From positions 1 to 35,769 of the forward strand of contig NZ_NVPT01000030.1 of assembly GCF_002802985.1 (NCBI RefSeq): DNA of 35,769 nt, given 5' to 3'. A program made the translations under genes and the position numbers. Shown piece by piece: positions 15,892 through 26,142 of this stretch. The notes beneath the pieces were generated by a model. That model had not been told where the DNA came from. It ran no database searches and saw only the letters and a program-made list of their open reading frames with translations. This stretch comes from Geodermatophilus chilensis. GTDB taxonomy: Bacteria > Actinomycetota > Actinomycetes > Mycobacteriales > Geodermatophilaceae. Within the stretch, counting starts at the first letter, position 1, and each line of letters starts with the position of its first letter.

Positions 15892-16815
15892 TCAGCCGGC
15901 CCAGTTGACCAGCGCGGCGTTGACCTCCTCGGGCACCTCCTCGTGCGGGAAGTGCCCGACGCCGGGCAGCTCCCGCCACTCGTAGGACCCGGCGACGTAG
16001 CGGCCCGACCCACGGGCCGACGACGGCAGCACGCAGGGGTCGAGGACGCCGTGCAGCTGCAGGGTCGGCGCGGTGACCGGCGCGGCCATCCGGCGGGCGT
16101 AGCGCAGCCCGTCGGGGCGCAGCTGGGAGCGGCCGGCCCAGCGGAAGTACTCCATCGAGCCGTAGGCGGCCTGGGGGATGCGGGCAGCGGAGCGGTAGCG
16201 GGACACCGCCTCGGCGAACCCGGCGGTGGCGGTCCAGTCCGGGCCGGCCCAGCGGCGCATGAGCTCGGCCACCGGGTCGTCGTCGGCGCGGGTGAGCCGG
16301 CGCTCGGGCAGCCGCGGCAGCTGGAAGCCCAGGATGTGCCGCAGCGCCCGCCGCTGCGCGCCGTCCTTCAGCGCTGCCCGCAGCTGCCGCGGGTGCGCCA
16401 TGGAGAGCACGGCCAGCCGGCGGACGCTGCGCGGGTGCAGCGCGGCCATCGTCCAGGCCACCAGCCCGCCCCAGTCGTGGCCGACGACGGCGGCGTCCCG
16501 CTCACCCAGCGCGCGGACCAGCGCGGCGACGTCGGCGGCGGCGGTCGGCAGGTCGTAGCCGCGCGGGGGCTTGTCGCTGCCCCCGTAGCCGCGCAGGTCG
16601 GGTGCGACGGCGCGGAAGCCGGCCGCGGCCAGCGCGGGCAGCTGCGACCGCCAGGCCCACCAGAACTCGGGGAAGCCGTGCAGCAGCAGCACCAGGGGGC
16701 CCTCGCCGGCCTCGGCGACGTGCAGCCGGACGCCGTTGGCCGACAGGTCGCGGTGGGTCCAGGGGCCGGGTAGCAGGACGCTGGTGGCGTCCGGCCGCGG
16801 CTCGGCGGTGCTCAC
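15892..16815 (-). CDS. ephE: Alpha/beta hydrolase, epoxide hydrolase type (EphE-like)
   Basis: A 307-residue alpha/beta hydrolase with the epoxide-hydrolase pattern: HGFPEFWWAW (oxyanion region, 46-55), nucleophile Asp114 in GHDWGG, acid Asp259 in HGVLDP and base His288 in GVGHFPHEE; tyrosines in the cap (for example AAYGSMEYF) could supply the epoxide-polarising hydroxyls. It matches Rv3670 in place and motifs. GTG 16815; 25 bases downstream of the holin-X gene, so probably co-transcribed with it. Substrate unknown. Confidence 0.9.
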   Translation of the reverse strand: MSTAEPRPDATSVLLPGPWTHRDLSANGVRLHVAEAGEGPLVLLLHGFPEFWWAWRSQLPALAAAGFRAVAPDLRGYGGSDKPPRGYDLPTAAADVAALVRALGERDAAVVGHDWGGLVAWTMAALHPRSVRRLAVLSMAHPRQLRAALKDGAQRRALRHILGFQLPRLPERRLTRADDDPVAELMRRWAGPDWTATAGFAEAVSRYRSAARIPQAAYGSMEYFRWAGRSQLRPDGLRYARRMAAPVTAPTLQLHGVLDPCVLPSSARGSGRYVAGSYEWRELPGVGHFPHEEVPEEVNAALVNWAG

Positions 16816-16840
16816 CGGGACGGGCGCGAAGGGCGCCCGC

Positions 16841-17350
16841 TCAGACGGTGTAGTCGTCGCGTCCCGACAGCTGGACCCGGCCGTTGCTGACCGTGGGCAC
16901 CTCGCGGCGGCGCTGGCCGGGGGCCTCGCGGTGCATGACCTCGGGCAGGTCGCGCAGCGTCTCCAGGGTGCGCTCGGGCTTCTCGATCTTCTTGAGCGAG
17001 CTGCGGCCCACCAGCGCGGCGATGCCGGCCAGCACGACCAGCAGCAGCCACACGAGCAGGTAGGAGATCCAGCGGATCAGCCCGAGCCAGGTGAGGAACT
17101 CGGCGATCGTGACGAACAGGAAGATCCCGGAGAAGAAGAGCAGGGCAGCCGCGGCACCGAAGGCCCCGGCGCCGACGCCGGCCTTCTTCGCCGACTTGCC
17201 GACCTCGGCCTTGGCCAGCTCGATCTCGCTGCGGATCAGCGTCGAGACGTCGGCCATGGCGCTCTGCACCAGGGAGCCGACGGAGGGCTCCTCCACGCGG
17301 GTGGTGGTGCTGCGTGCCCCGGTCGGGCTCGACGGTGCGCTGTGGGCCAC
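16841..17350 (-). CDS. Holin-X / DUF1469-type membrane protein (Rv3669-like)
   Basis: A 169-residue protein typical of the Actinobacterial Holin-X family (PF07332-type): an amphipathic N-terminal helix (MADVSTLIRSEIELAKAEVG), two long transmembrane helices (about 75-100 and 108-135) and a charged tail. The name comes from a holin superfamily; a lytic role is not implied. GTG 17350 follows a strong AGGAGGT at a 6-base spacing, which decides the start; longer in-frame starts lack one. A conserved neighbour of ephE and marP in actinobacteria. Confidence 0.88.
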   Translation of the reverse strand: MAHSAPSSPTGARSTTTRVEEPSVGSLVQSAMADVSTLIRSEIELAKAEVGKSAKKAGVGAGAFGAAAALLFFSGIFLFVTIAEFLTWLGLIRWISYLLVWLLLVVLAGIAALVGRSSLKKIEKPERTLETLRDLPEVMHREAPGQRRREVPTVSNGRVQLSGRDDYTV

Positions 17351-17496
17351 GAGGGCACCTCCTGGGGACGACGAACGGCTGTCGGGCCGCCCGGACGAGC
17401 GGACCCACCTGGAGGAATCGTGCCTCATGATCACCGAGCGCGCGCCCCGGTGCCCTCCTCACGGCAGCAGTGGCCGGGAGGAGTGGGGCCCGGAGG

Positions 17497-17538
17497 GTCC
17501 CCGACGAGCGGCCGAGTGGGCTCCGCATCGTCGGGGAC
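17497..17538 (-). terminator. Hairpin downstream of acs
   Basis: GTCCCCGACGA (17497-17507) and TCGTCGGGGAC (17528-17538) pair perfectly over 11 bp around a 20-base loop. It lies 41 bases past the acs stop on the minus strand, after the small R3 hairpin, and should end acs transcripts before the holin-X gene. The remaining spacer (17351-17496) holds the upstream region of the holin-X gene. Confidence 0.65.
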
Positions 17539-17576
17539 GGCTCCTGGCCGCGGTGTCGGCCGGAGGCCGACGATGT
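17537..17576. repeat. Dispersed repeat R3, copy 2
   Basis: ACGGCTCCTGGCCGCGGTGT ... GAGGCCGACGATGT, about 90% identical to 10588-10628. Its end forms a 7-bp hairpin GTCGGCC/GGCCGAC directly next to the acs stop codon (TAG at 17579-17581), so it probably takes part in acs termination. Confidence 0.6.
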
Positions 17577-17578
17577 GC

Positions 17579-19528
<1,950 letters not shown>

Positions 19529-19721
19529 GCGACTTCCTCCTGATCCCCGGCGTCGTCGTCGACGCCTGTTCCTCCGTCGGTCGCCCCGCGGTCCGGCTCC
19601 GGCGCGACGCAGCGTGCGCTCAGCCACACCGTATTGCCCACGACGCTCCGCGTCTGCCCGAGGCGACGTCGGCGCAGCGGGGTGCTGCCCGGACTCGCGG
19701 GCGGACGGCGAGACTGGGCAG

Positions 19722-20429
19722 GTGACGGCAGGGGTGCAGGCGGCGGTGGCCGCACGGATTTCCGGGGCGGCGGCGCTCGGGCTGCTCGCACCGCCGTCGG
19801 CGACCGCCGTCCCGGCCACGCTTTTCGCCGACGAGGCCTGGACCGCCGACCGGCTGGCTGCGCTCGGGGCGCGGTACGCCTCCGACGATCGGCGGGTGCT
19901 GGCCACGGTGTGGTGGTACTCGGCGTCCTCGGTGCTGCTCACCCCGGCGCTGGCCGGGCTGGCCACCGGGCTGCCGCTGTCGGCGCGGCTGGCCGACACC
20001 TCGGTCGCCCTGCTCAATGGGGGGACGCCGATCGCCGCCACGTCGTCCGCCGCGGGCGGGGACACCGCCGCGGAGCTGCGGGAGAGCCTGCCCGCGGTGG
20101 TCGACGCCGTCGCCGCGGCCGGCCGCATGCGGGCGCGACCGCTGTGGGCGATCGCCACCGACTCGCTGGCCAACCGGCTGCTCGCCCTGGGCCGGGCGCT
20201 GGGCGACGAGCGACGGGTCACCGCGCTGGCCGCGCCGCTGGCGGCCGCCGTCGGGCCCTCGCTGCCGACGCCGCGCTACGTCGACGTCACCGGCGTGCGG
20301 TTCACCCGGCGGGTGTCGTGCTGCCTGCTCTACCGCCTGCCGCCCGAGCCGCTGTGCACGTCCTGCCCGCGCCGGCCCGCCGCCGAGCGGCAGGTGCTGC
20401 TCGAGGACACCGCCGCACGGATGCGCTGA
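19722..20429 (+). CDS. FhuF-like [2Fe-2S] protein
   Basis: A 235-residue protein ending in CC-x10-C-x2-C ([21 protein letters not shown] region), the [2Fe-2S] ligand pattern of the FhuF-like ferric-siderophore reductases. The N-terminal two thirds is an all-helical, Ala-rich domain consistent with that family. GTG 19722 is the most plausible start, but the Shine-Dalgarno is weak. Possible role: reductive iron release from siderophores in the cytosol. No siderophore transporter or biosynthesis gene is adjacent, so the role is inferred from the motif alone. Confidence 0.82.
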   Translation: MTAGVQAAVAARISGAAALGLLAPPSATAVPATLFADEAWTADRLAALGARYASDDRRVLATVWWYSASSVLLTPALAGLATGLPLSARLADTSVALLNGGTPIAATSSAAGGDTAAELRESLPAVVDAVAAAGRMRARPLWAIATDSLANRLLALGRALGDERRVTALAAPLAAAVGPSLPTPRYVDVTGVRFTRRVSCCLLYRLPPEPLCTSCPRRPAAERQVLLEDTAARMR

Positions 20430-20430
20430 G

Positions 20431-20487
20431 GAAGGACCCCGTCCTCCTCACCCCTCGCGAGCTCGGGGCGAGCCTCGGGACGGGGCC
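20431..20487 (+). terminator. Dispersed hairpin R2, single copy
   Basis: GAAGGACCCCGTCCTCCTCA ... CTCGGGACGGGGCC, one base after the FhuF-like stop. Outer arms GGACCCCGTCC/GGACGGGGCC and an inner CCCTCGCGAGCTCGGGG segment pair. It is the cleanest single copy of R2 in the window and a likely terminator. Confidence 0.65.
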
Positions 20488-20504
20488 TCGCCCTGGGCGC
20501 CGGT

Positions 20505-20661
20505 ACACGGGAGTGCAGCCGGGCCCACCAGGGCGGGTCGCGCCCGTCGCCGAACACCTGCCGGGTCAGCGTGACGGGGTCGTAGCCGGACCGGCTCGAG
20601 GAGCCCGTGGCCGGACCACCCCGCGGCCAGGACGCCGGTGAGGGCCTGGCTCCAGGAGGCT
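20505..20661 (-). pseudogene. Possible frameshifted gene remnant
   Basis: Codon-like composition (nearly all G/C third positions) runs on the minus strand as TASWSQALTGVLAAGWSGHG in one frame, then continues after one extra base near 20590 in another frame as YDPVTLTRQVFGDGRDPPWW followed by ARLHSRV. Neither part has a start codon, and the frame then runs into the R2 hairpin. I do not recognise the family. It could be the tail of a decayed gene, or a single-base sequencing error in a short gene whose 5' end was overwritten by the PASTA gene. Confidence 0.3.
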
Positions 20662-20695
20662 GGACCCGGACGCCCGGCACGGGGCAGGCTGCGGC

Positions 20696-21022
20696 ATGGC
20701 CGTGGACGGGGACGACCGGTGCGCCGAGCTGGTGGTGGTCCCCGACGTCGTCGGCCTGGAGGTGGGCCGGGCGCACCGGGTCGCCCAGGCGGCGGGCGTG
20801 GCGCTCGCGCCGCCCGACCCCGATGGTCCACCGCTCGGCGCGCTGACCTGGCCCGGCGAGTACGTCGTCACGGCGCAGACGCCGGTCGGGGGCTCGGTGG
20901 TCCACCGGTGGGACAGCGTGGTGGTCCGCTTCGTCGCCGCCGGCGGGACCGCCGGCGGCGACGAGCCCCGGCGTCCGCCGCCGCACGCCCCGCCCGCGGC
21001 CGCGCCGCTCGACGCGGGGTGA
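20696..21022 (+). CDS. Small PASTA-domain protein
   Basis: A 108-residue protein. Residues about 13-80 form a single PASTA-like module: VPDVVGLEVGRAHRVAQAAG, VVTAQTPVGGSVV and a closing strand VVVRF. No signal peptide or transmembrane segment is visible, so it is likely cytosolic unless the start is wrong; PASTA domains normally bind muropeptides or beta-lactams outside the cell. The C-terminus is a Pro/Ala-rich tail. ATG 20696 has weak upstream SD-like GGGGCAGG. Its stop lies 46 bases before the dioxygenase gene. Confidence 0.72.
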   Translation: MAVDGDDRCAELVVVPDVVGLEVGRAHRVAQAAGVALAPPDPDGPPLGALTWPGEYVVTAQTPVGGSVVHRWDSVVVRFVAAGGTAGGDEPRRPPPHAPPAAAPLDAG

Positions 21023-21068
21023 CGGTCCTCGTCTCGCACGTCGGCCGGGCGCGGGAGAGGATCGCCCC

Positions 21069-21887
21069 GTGGGGCTGATGCCGGCTGCGTTCCTCGGCCA
21101 CGGCAACCCGATGAACGCGCTCGAGGACAACCGCTACACGCGGGCCTGGCACGCGTTCGGGCAGGCGGTGCCGCGGCCGCGGGCGGTCCTCGTCGTCTCG
21201 GCGCACTGGTACGTGCACGCCACCGCGGTGACGGCGATGCCGCGGCCGCGCATCATCCACGACTTCTTCGGCTTCCCGCGCCCGCTCTACGAGGTCCGCT
21301 ACGACGCACCCGGGCTGCCCTCGCTGTACGAGGAGGTCGCCGACCTCGTGCACCCGACCTGGGTCGGCGCCGACCTCGACAGCTGGGGCGTCGACCACGG
21401 TGCCTGGTCGGTGCTGCGGCACGCCTTCCCGGACGCCGACGTGCCGGTGGTGCAGCTGTCGGTCAACGCGCTGGAGCCGGCCGAGCACCACCTGCGCCTG
21501 GGGGCCGCGCTCGCCCCGCTGCGGGAGGACGGCGTGCTGGTGATCGGCAGCGGCAACGTCGTCCACAACCTGGGCGCGGTCAGCCGCGCGATGCCCGACG
21601 CGGGCTTCGACTGGGCGCGGCGCTTCGACGACGCGGTCCGCGAGGTGCTGCTCGAGCGGCCGACCGAGGTGGCCGCCCTGGACGGGCACCCGGACGCCCG
21701 CCTCGCCGTCCGCACGCCCGACCACTTCCTGCCGCTGCTCTACGTCGCCGGCATCGCCGGGGCGACCGGCACGACCGCCGAGCCGCTGGTCGACGGGTTC
21801 ACCGACGGTTCGCTGTCGATGGCGTCCTACACGGTGGGCATGGCGCCGCTCCCGGACGACGACGGCGCCACCGCACCCCGGCCGTAG
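21069..21887 (+). CDS. 4,5-DOPA extradiol dioxygenase family (YgiD/LigB-like)
   Basis: A 272-residue class III extradiol ring-cleavage dioxygenase-type protein. Metal-ligand regions are FLGHGNPMN near the N-terminus, VSAHWYVHATAV (His about 47), and GSGNVVHNLG (His about 170); HDFFGFPRPLYEVRY is a family hallmark. Plant members cleave DOPA; the bacterial substrate is uncertain. GTG 21069 follows GAGAGGA at a good distance; ATG 21078 is an alternative. No catechol-pathway gene is adjacent. Confidence 0.9.
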   Translation: MGLMPAAFLGHGNPMNALEDNRYTRAWHAFGQAVPRPRAVLVVSAHWYVHATAVTAMPRPRIIHDFFGFPRPLYEVRYDAPGLPSLYEEVADLVHPTWVGADLDSWGVDHGAWSVLRHAFPDADVPVVQLSVNALEPAEHHLRLGAALAPLREDGVLVIGSGNVVHNLGAVSRAMPDAGFDWARRFDDAVREVLLERPTEVAALDGHPDARLAVRTPDHFLPLLYVAGIAGATGTTAEPLVDGFTDGSLSMASYTVGMAPLPDDDGATAPRP

Positions 21888-21994
21888 CGGGGGACGCGAC
21901 GCGTCGCAGTGTTCCGGATCGGTCCGTCACCCCTCCCCGGCTCCGTCGTTGTCACCGGGAAGTCGTCCCGATCACACCCACGGGGAGCTCGTCT

Positions 21995-22825
21995 GTGTCC
22001 ACGCGCCGTACGTCCGTCCGGAGGCCGCGCCGCGGCCGGGCCCTGCTGACCGGCGGGGTCGCCGTCGTCCTCGCGCTGATCCCGGGCACCGCACTCGCCG
22101 AGGGGCAGGACCCCGCCCCGGACCCGCTGGGACAGGTCACCACGACCGTCGAGGACACCGCGGGCGCGGTCGCCGGAGCCGAGGACGAGAGCGCGGACGC
22201 GGGGGGCCTCCCTCTCCCCGGCCAGGAGGACGCCGCCGCCGAGGAGCAGCCGGCGACGGGCGAGGCGGCCGAGGCGCCGGCCTTCGAGGGGTTCACCCCG
22301 GAGGAGCTGCAGGTCCTGCTCGACGAGCTGGCGGCGGCCGGCATCCCGGTCGACTGCGCCGAGGACCTCGCGGCCGGTGTCGAGGAGATCCTGCTCGGCC
22401 TGCAGGAGTCCCTCGACCCCGCGCAGTTCGAGCAGCTGCTCACGGAGCTGGAGGCGAGCCTGGCCACGCTGCAGGAGGGCGGTGAGCCGGAGCTGCCGCC
22501 GACGCTGGCGGACCCGGAGCTCGTCGCGCAGCTGGAGGCCCTGGGTGCCTCCCTCGAGGAGTGCCTCGCGGCCGGGCCGCCCACCGAGGAGCCGCCGGCG
22601 CCCACCGAGCCCCCGGCCGCGCCGGTGCACGAGCCCCCCGCCGCGCCGGCTGCCGCGCCGCAGTCGGTCTCCTACCCGGGGTACGCGCCCACGGGTGCGG
22701 AGGCTCCCGAGGAGACGCCGGGCAGCGCGTCCCTGGCGGCCCTCGGCGCCGGCCTGCTGGCCGTCGGCGGGGCAGGCGTGGTCGGTTCCCGGATGCGCAC
22801 CCGTGCGGCCCGCGACGAGGGCTGA
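21995..22825 (+). CDS. Secreted surface protein with sortase-type C-terminus (candidate sortase substrate)
   Basis: A 276-residue protein with a signal peptide (basic RRPRRGRALLTGG, hydrophobic core, cut near ALA-EG at 35), an acidic helical middle (100-195) with only two cysteines (Cys121, Cys190), a Pro/Ala-rich wall-spanning segment (195-225), the motif YAPTG (230-234), a hydrophobic helix (244-264) and a basic tail RMRTRAAR. That order is a cell-wall sorting signal; YAPTG resembles the LAxTG/LPxTG pentapeptides. The sortase gene follows, overlapping by 23 bases. GTG 21995 has GGGGAG upstream. Function otherwise unknown. Confidence 0.82.
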   Translation: MSTRRTSVRRPRRGRALLTGGVAVVLALIPGTALAEGQDPAPDPLGQVTTTVEDTAGAVAGAEDESADAGGLPLPGQEDAAAEEQPATGEAAEAPAFEGFTPEELQVLLDELAAAGIPVDCAEDLAAGVEEILLGLQESLDPAQFEQLLTELEASLATLQEGGEPELPPTLADPELVAQLEALGASLEECLAAGPPTEEPPAPTEPPAAPVHEPPAAPAAAPQSVSYPGYAPTGAEAPEETPGSASLAALGAGLLAVGGAGVVGSRMRTRAARDEG

Positions 22826-23486
22826 CCGCCGCCCGCTGGGCGTCTTCCTGGCGGTGCTGCTCGCGGGCGTGGCCCTGCTGGTCTGGGTCCAGGCCCGGCC
22901 GGCGGCGGAGGCCGCGCCCCGGGCCGGCGCGGCACCGGCCGCGGGGGACGTCGTCCCGCAGCCCGGGTCGGCGCCGGCGCCCGAGGCCGTGCCGGCCGAC
23001 GGCCCGGTCGTCCCGGCCCGCATCGCCATCCCGGCGATCGAGGTGGACACGGTCGTGGAGTCCCGCGGCACGGTGCGCTACGAGAACCCGTTCACGGGGG
23101 AGCCGGTCGACGGGTTCGGCGTGCCCGAGTCGATGCGGACGACGTCCTGGTGGTCGGACGGGCCGCAGCCGGGGTCCGGGCAGATGGCCGTGGTGCTGGG
23201 CCACGCGCAGGACGGCGGCCACGCCGTCTTCAACCGGCTGCACGAGCTGGCGCCCGGCGACCGGGTCACGCTGACCGACAGGGGCGGCGCGGTGCTCACC
23301 CTCGAGGTGCTCGGCGCGCCGCTGACCGGCCTGGACAAGTCGACGGCCGACCTGGCCGACGCGCTCAACGGCCACCCGGCCGACGCCGACGTCGCGCTGG
23401 TGACCTGCGGCGGCGAGTTCGACGAGGACGCGGGCGCGAGCGCGGACAACACCGTCGTCTTCGCGACCGTCGTCGACCAGGTCTGA
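22803..23486 (+). CDS. Class F-like sortase lacking the usual catalytic arginine
   Basis: A 227-residue membrane-anchored transpeptidase: one transmembrane helix (12-29), a Pro/Ala linker, then a sortase barrel beginning ARIAIPAIEVDT. Catalytic His134 is in LGHAQDGGHAVFNRL and Cys202 in LVTCGGEFD. In class F sortases the segment after the Cys reads CGGPFD...YRDN, with the catalytic Arg 12 residues after Cys; here that residue is Ala214 (GASADN). GTG 22803 lies inside the end of the substrate gene and gives a membrane-inserted N-terminus, consistent with translational coupling. The pair should act together to anchor the substrate to the wall if the enzyme is active. Confidence 0.88.
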   Translation: MRPATRADRRPLGVFLAVLLAGVALLVWVQARPAAEAAPRAGAAPAAGDVVPQPGSAPAPEAVPADGPVVPARIAIPAIEVDTVVESRGTVRYENPFTGEPVDGFGVPESMRTTSWWSDGPQPGSGQMAVVLGHAQDGGHAVFNRLHELAPGDRVTLTDRGGAVLTLEVLGAPLTGLDKSTADLADALNGHPADADVALVTCGGEFDEDAGASADNTVVFATVVDQV

Positions 23487-23595
23487 CACCCCGCGGCGGC
23501 TGCTCCGGGTGCGACGCGCGTGGCGGGTCGACACCTGGAGCCGCCCGGCCCTGGCGTCGCCCTCCTCCACCGCGACCTCGGACGAGGAGGGCGAC

Positions 23596-24432
23596 GTGCC
23601 GGATGCCCGCACCGCCTTCTCGGTCGTCCGCTGGCTGGCGGTGGTGATCCCGCTGGTCGACGTCGCGCTGGTGCTCACCGGGGTGCTGTCGCTGCGGACC
23701 GGCATCGTCGTGGCGCTGGTCCTGGAGGCGCTGCTCGCCGTCGTCCTGGTCGTCGAGGCGGCCGCCTTCCGCCGGGCGTACCGGTCCGCGCGGCGGTCCG
23801 GCGGGAGCCGTCGCGCAGGACTCGTGGCCGGAGCCGAGGCCGTGTGGCCGCCGGTGGTGCTCCGGCTGGCGCGCGCCGAGGCGGGCGTCCTCCGTGCACT
23901 GTGGTGGGCGGTGCGGCGCCGTGCGGACGTCGGGCCGGGCGACGTGCCGCTGCCCTACGCCGGCCGCTTCCGTCTGGTGCTCGTGGCGCTCACCGTCCTC
24001 GGCGCGCTGGAGACCGTCGTCGTGCACGTGCTGTTGCCGTGGGAGACCGCGCGCGGGGTGCTGCTCGCGGTGTCGCTCTACGCGCTGGTCTGGGTGCTCG
24101 GCTCGGGCCTGTCGATGTTCCAGCGCCCGCACCTGCTCCGCGACGACGAGCTGGTGCTGCGGTTCGGGCACCTGCGCACGGTCGCCGTCCCGCTGGCCGG
24201 CCTGGTCGCGGTCCGGCGCAGCGTGGAGGCCGAGCACAAGAAGGTCCTGTCGCGCGACGGCGACCGGCTGGTGCTGTCGGTGATGGGTGACACGGACGTC
24301 GAACTGCGCTTCGACCCGCCGGTGCACGTGGACGGGCAGGACGAGCCGGTGGCCCGCGTCGCGTTCTGGGTGGACGACCCGCAGGCCGTCGTCCGGCTGC
24401 TCCGCGACCGCGCCGTCCCGGCCGGCCGCTGA
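23596..24432 (+). CDS. Four-helix membrane protein with PH-like C-terminal domain
   Basis: A 278-residue protein with two transmembrane helices near the N-terminus (about 12-58), a basic cytosolic segment, two more helices (about 125-175), and a beta-rich C-terminal domain (about 185-270; ELVLRFGHLRTVAVPLAGLV) reminiscent of bacterial PH domains. Family not recognised. GTG 23596 is chosen because GAGGAGG lies 6 bases upstream. It follows the sortase by 109 bases. Codon use is like its neighbours. Confidence 0.78.
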   Translation: MPDARTAFSVVRWLAVVIPLVDVALVLTGVLSLRTGIVVALVLEALLAVVLVVEAAAFRRAYRSARRSGGSRRAGLVAGAEAVWPPVVLRLARAEAGVLRALWWAVRRRADVGPGDVPLPYAGRFRLVLVALTVLGALETVVVHVLLPWETARGVLLAVSLYALVWVLGSGLSMFQRPHLLRDDELVLRFGHLRTVAVPLAGLVAVRRSVEAEHKKVLSRDGDRLVLSVMGDTDVELRFDPPVHVDGQDEPVARVAFWVDDPQAVVRLLRDRAVPAGR

Positions 24433-24437
24433 CACCT

Positions 24438-24461
24438 CCGGCGTTTCTGCGGGAACGCCGG
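24438..24461. repeat. Imperfect palindrome of the GCGTTCCCGCGGGAACGC type
   Basis: CCGGCGTTTCTGCGGGAACG plus CCGG is a degenerate copy of the palindromes at 24499-24518 and 26143-26164. It lies 6 bases past the stop of the membrane protein gene and may act as its terminator. One of three copies that surround the DUF222/HNH gene. Confidence 0.6.
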
Positions 24462-24498
24462 GTGGGTGGTCGCGCCGTTCCTGCCGGGTGACCCCTCG

Positions 24499-24518
24499 GA
24501 CGTTCCCGCGGGAACGTC
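24499..24518. repeat. Perfect 20-bp palindrome upstream of HNH gene
   Basis: GACGTTCCCGCGGGAACGTC is its own reverse complement. It sits 96 bases upstream of the DUF222/HNH start codon. The 16-base core CGTTCCCGCGGGAACG is identical in the downstream copy at 26143-26164. It may be an operator, a mobile-element end or an endonuclease site. Confidence 0.75.
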
Positions 24519-24614
24519 TACTCCCCAGGCCGTCTCCGAGTCGACGCCGTTGACCTGCGGTTCTGTCACCCCCGCGCCCTAGCCTCCGTACAGGCGTTCG
24601 AGGAGGAGGGGTCG

Positions 24615-26138
24615 GTGTCGGAGGAGAGCGAGAGCGGCGATCTGCCGCTGGAGGAGCTGGCGCGGCGGATCACGAGCGGCGCGGTGCGGCTGGCCGCGGC
24701 CACGGCGGCGTGGCTGGCGCTGGTGGCCGAGTTCGACCGCCGCGGCGGATGGGGCGCGGTCGGCATCCGCTCGTGTGCGCACTGGCTGGCCTGGCAGTGC
24801 GGCCTGTCGCCCGGCGCGGCCCGGGAGCACGTGCGGGTGGCCCGGGCGCTGAGCGCGCTGCCGGCGACGGCGGCGGCCTTCGCCGCGGGGCGGTTGTCCT
24901 ACGCCAAGGTCCGGGCGCTGACCCGCGTGGCCGAGCCCGACACTGAACCGGCGCTCCTGGAGTTGGCGCACGAACTCACCGCGTCGCAGCTGGAACGGGT
25001 GGTCCGCGAGTGGCGCCGGTCCGACGCCGTCGACTCCGCCCGGATCGCGGCCAAGCAGCGTTTCGACCACTGGTGGGACGACGACGGGATGCTGCACGTG
25101 CGCATGTGCCTGGCACCCGAGGAGGGGGCCGAGTTCATCGCCGGTGTGAACTCGCTGGCCGAGCGCTCCGCACGCCGCGAGCGGGCCGCGGCGAAGCGAT
25201 CCGGTGCTGGGCAGGGCGCCGACCCGGGGGAGGACGACGGACTCGCCCGGGCACGGGACCGCAGCACTGCGCGGCGTTGCGCGGCGGTCGCCCGGTTGGC
25301 GTCCGCTGCCGCCGACGCCGATCGCCGTGCCGGGGACCCGCCGCGCCGCGAGGTGGTCGTGCACGCGGACGCCGCGGTGATCGCCGACGACGCCGCCGCC
25401 GGGCGCGCCCACCTGGAGGGCGGTCCGGCGCTGCACCCCTCGCAGGTCCGGCGGATGCTCTGCGAGGCCACGGTGGTGACCATGCTCGAGCGTGGCCGGG
25501 AGCCCCTCGCCGTCGGCCGCACCCGGCGCTTCGCCACCCGGGCGCAACGCCGGGCGCTGTACCGGCGCGACGGCGGCTGCGCCCGCCCGGGCTGCCCGGA
25601 GACCCGCATCGAGCGGCTGCACGCCCACCACCTGCGGCACTGGCTGCACGGTGGGCCGACCGACGTGGCGAACATGGTGCTGCTGTGCGACGCCGACCAC
25701 GGCCTGGCCCACGATCTCGACCTGGTCATGACCCGCCGCGACGGCCGCCTGGTGGTCACCGCCCCCGACGGCCGTCGGGTGTGGGGCCCGGCCGACACCG
25801 CCTTCGACGCCGGCGTCGCCGGGCTGACCGATCCGGTGGACGACGCCCGGGTCGCCGGGGTCCAGCCGCTCGACCGCGCCGTCGGACGCCGCCCGACCGC
25901 CACCACCCCGCCGCCCGCCGCGGCCGCACCGGGCCGGCCGGCGGCCGCCGGGACCCAGGCCCCTGCGTCGATCACCCGGCTGCTCTTCCCCGACCGGCAA
26001 CCCGACCTGCCCGACGCGATGCCCGTCAACGGCGAACCGATGGACCTGGCCTACGTCGTCGGTGTCCTGTTGGCCAACCGCGACCTCGAACGCCGCCTCG
26101 CCGCGGAGAACGGCGAGAGGCTGGCCGCGGTGGCCTGA
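24615..26138 (+). CDS. DUF222 + HNH endonuclease (13E12 repeat-family protein)
   Basis: A 507-residue protein. N-terminal DUF222 domain (about 10-320; [27 protein letters not shown] is reduced here to the recognisable core [14 protein letters not shown]), followed by an HNH nuclease with zinc-binding CARPGC, catalytic HAHH, Asn in NMVLLC and the closing Cys/His of [10 protein letters not shown] (about 325-375). A Pro/Ala-rich linker leads to a small C-terminal helix. Such genes occur in many copies in actinobacterial genomes and are related to the mycobacterial 13E12 repeat family. GTG 24615 has AGGAGGAGG upstream. Palindromes on both sides suggest a mobile or target-linked unit. Confidence 0.92.
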   Translation: MSEESESGDLPLEELARRITSGAVRLAAATAAWLALVAEFDRRGGWGAVGIRSCAHWLAWQCGLSPGAAREHVRVARALSALPATAAAFAAGRLSYAKVRALTRVAEPDTEPALLELAHELTASQLERVVREWRRSDAVDSARIAAKQRFDHWWDDDGMLHVRMCLAPEEGAEFIAGVNSLAERSARRERAAAKRSGAGQGADPGEDDGLARARDRSTARRCAAVARLASAAADADRRAGDPPRREVVVHADAAVIADDAAAGRAHLEGGPALHPSQVRRMLCEATVVTMLERGREPLAVGRTRRFATRAQRRALYRRDGGCARPGCPETRIERLHAHHLRHWLHGGPTDVANMVLLCDADHGLAHDLDLVMTRRDGRLVVTAPDGRRVWGPADTAFDAGVAGLTDPVDDARVAGVQPLDRAVGRRPTATTPPPAAAAPGRPAAAGTQAPASITRLLFPDRQPDLPDAMPVNGEPMDLAYVVGVLLANRDLERRLAAENGERLAAVA

Positions 26139-26142
26139 CCGG

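Noticed and set aside
24438-24518. CRISPR-like array from repeated GGGAACG motifs
   Set aside because: Only two palindromes with a non-standard spacing and no cas gene; they are palindromes flanking an HNH gene.
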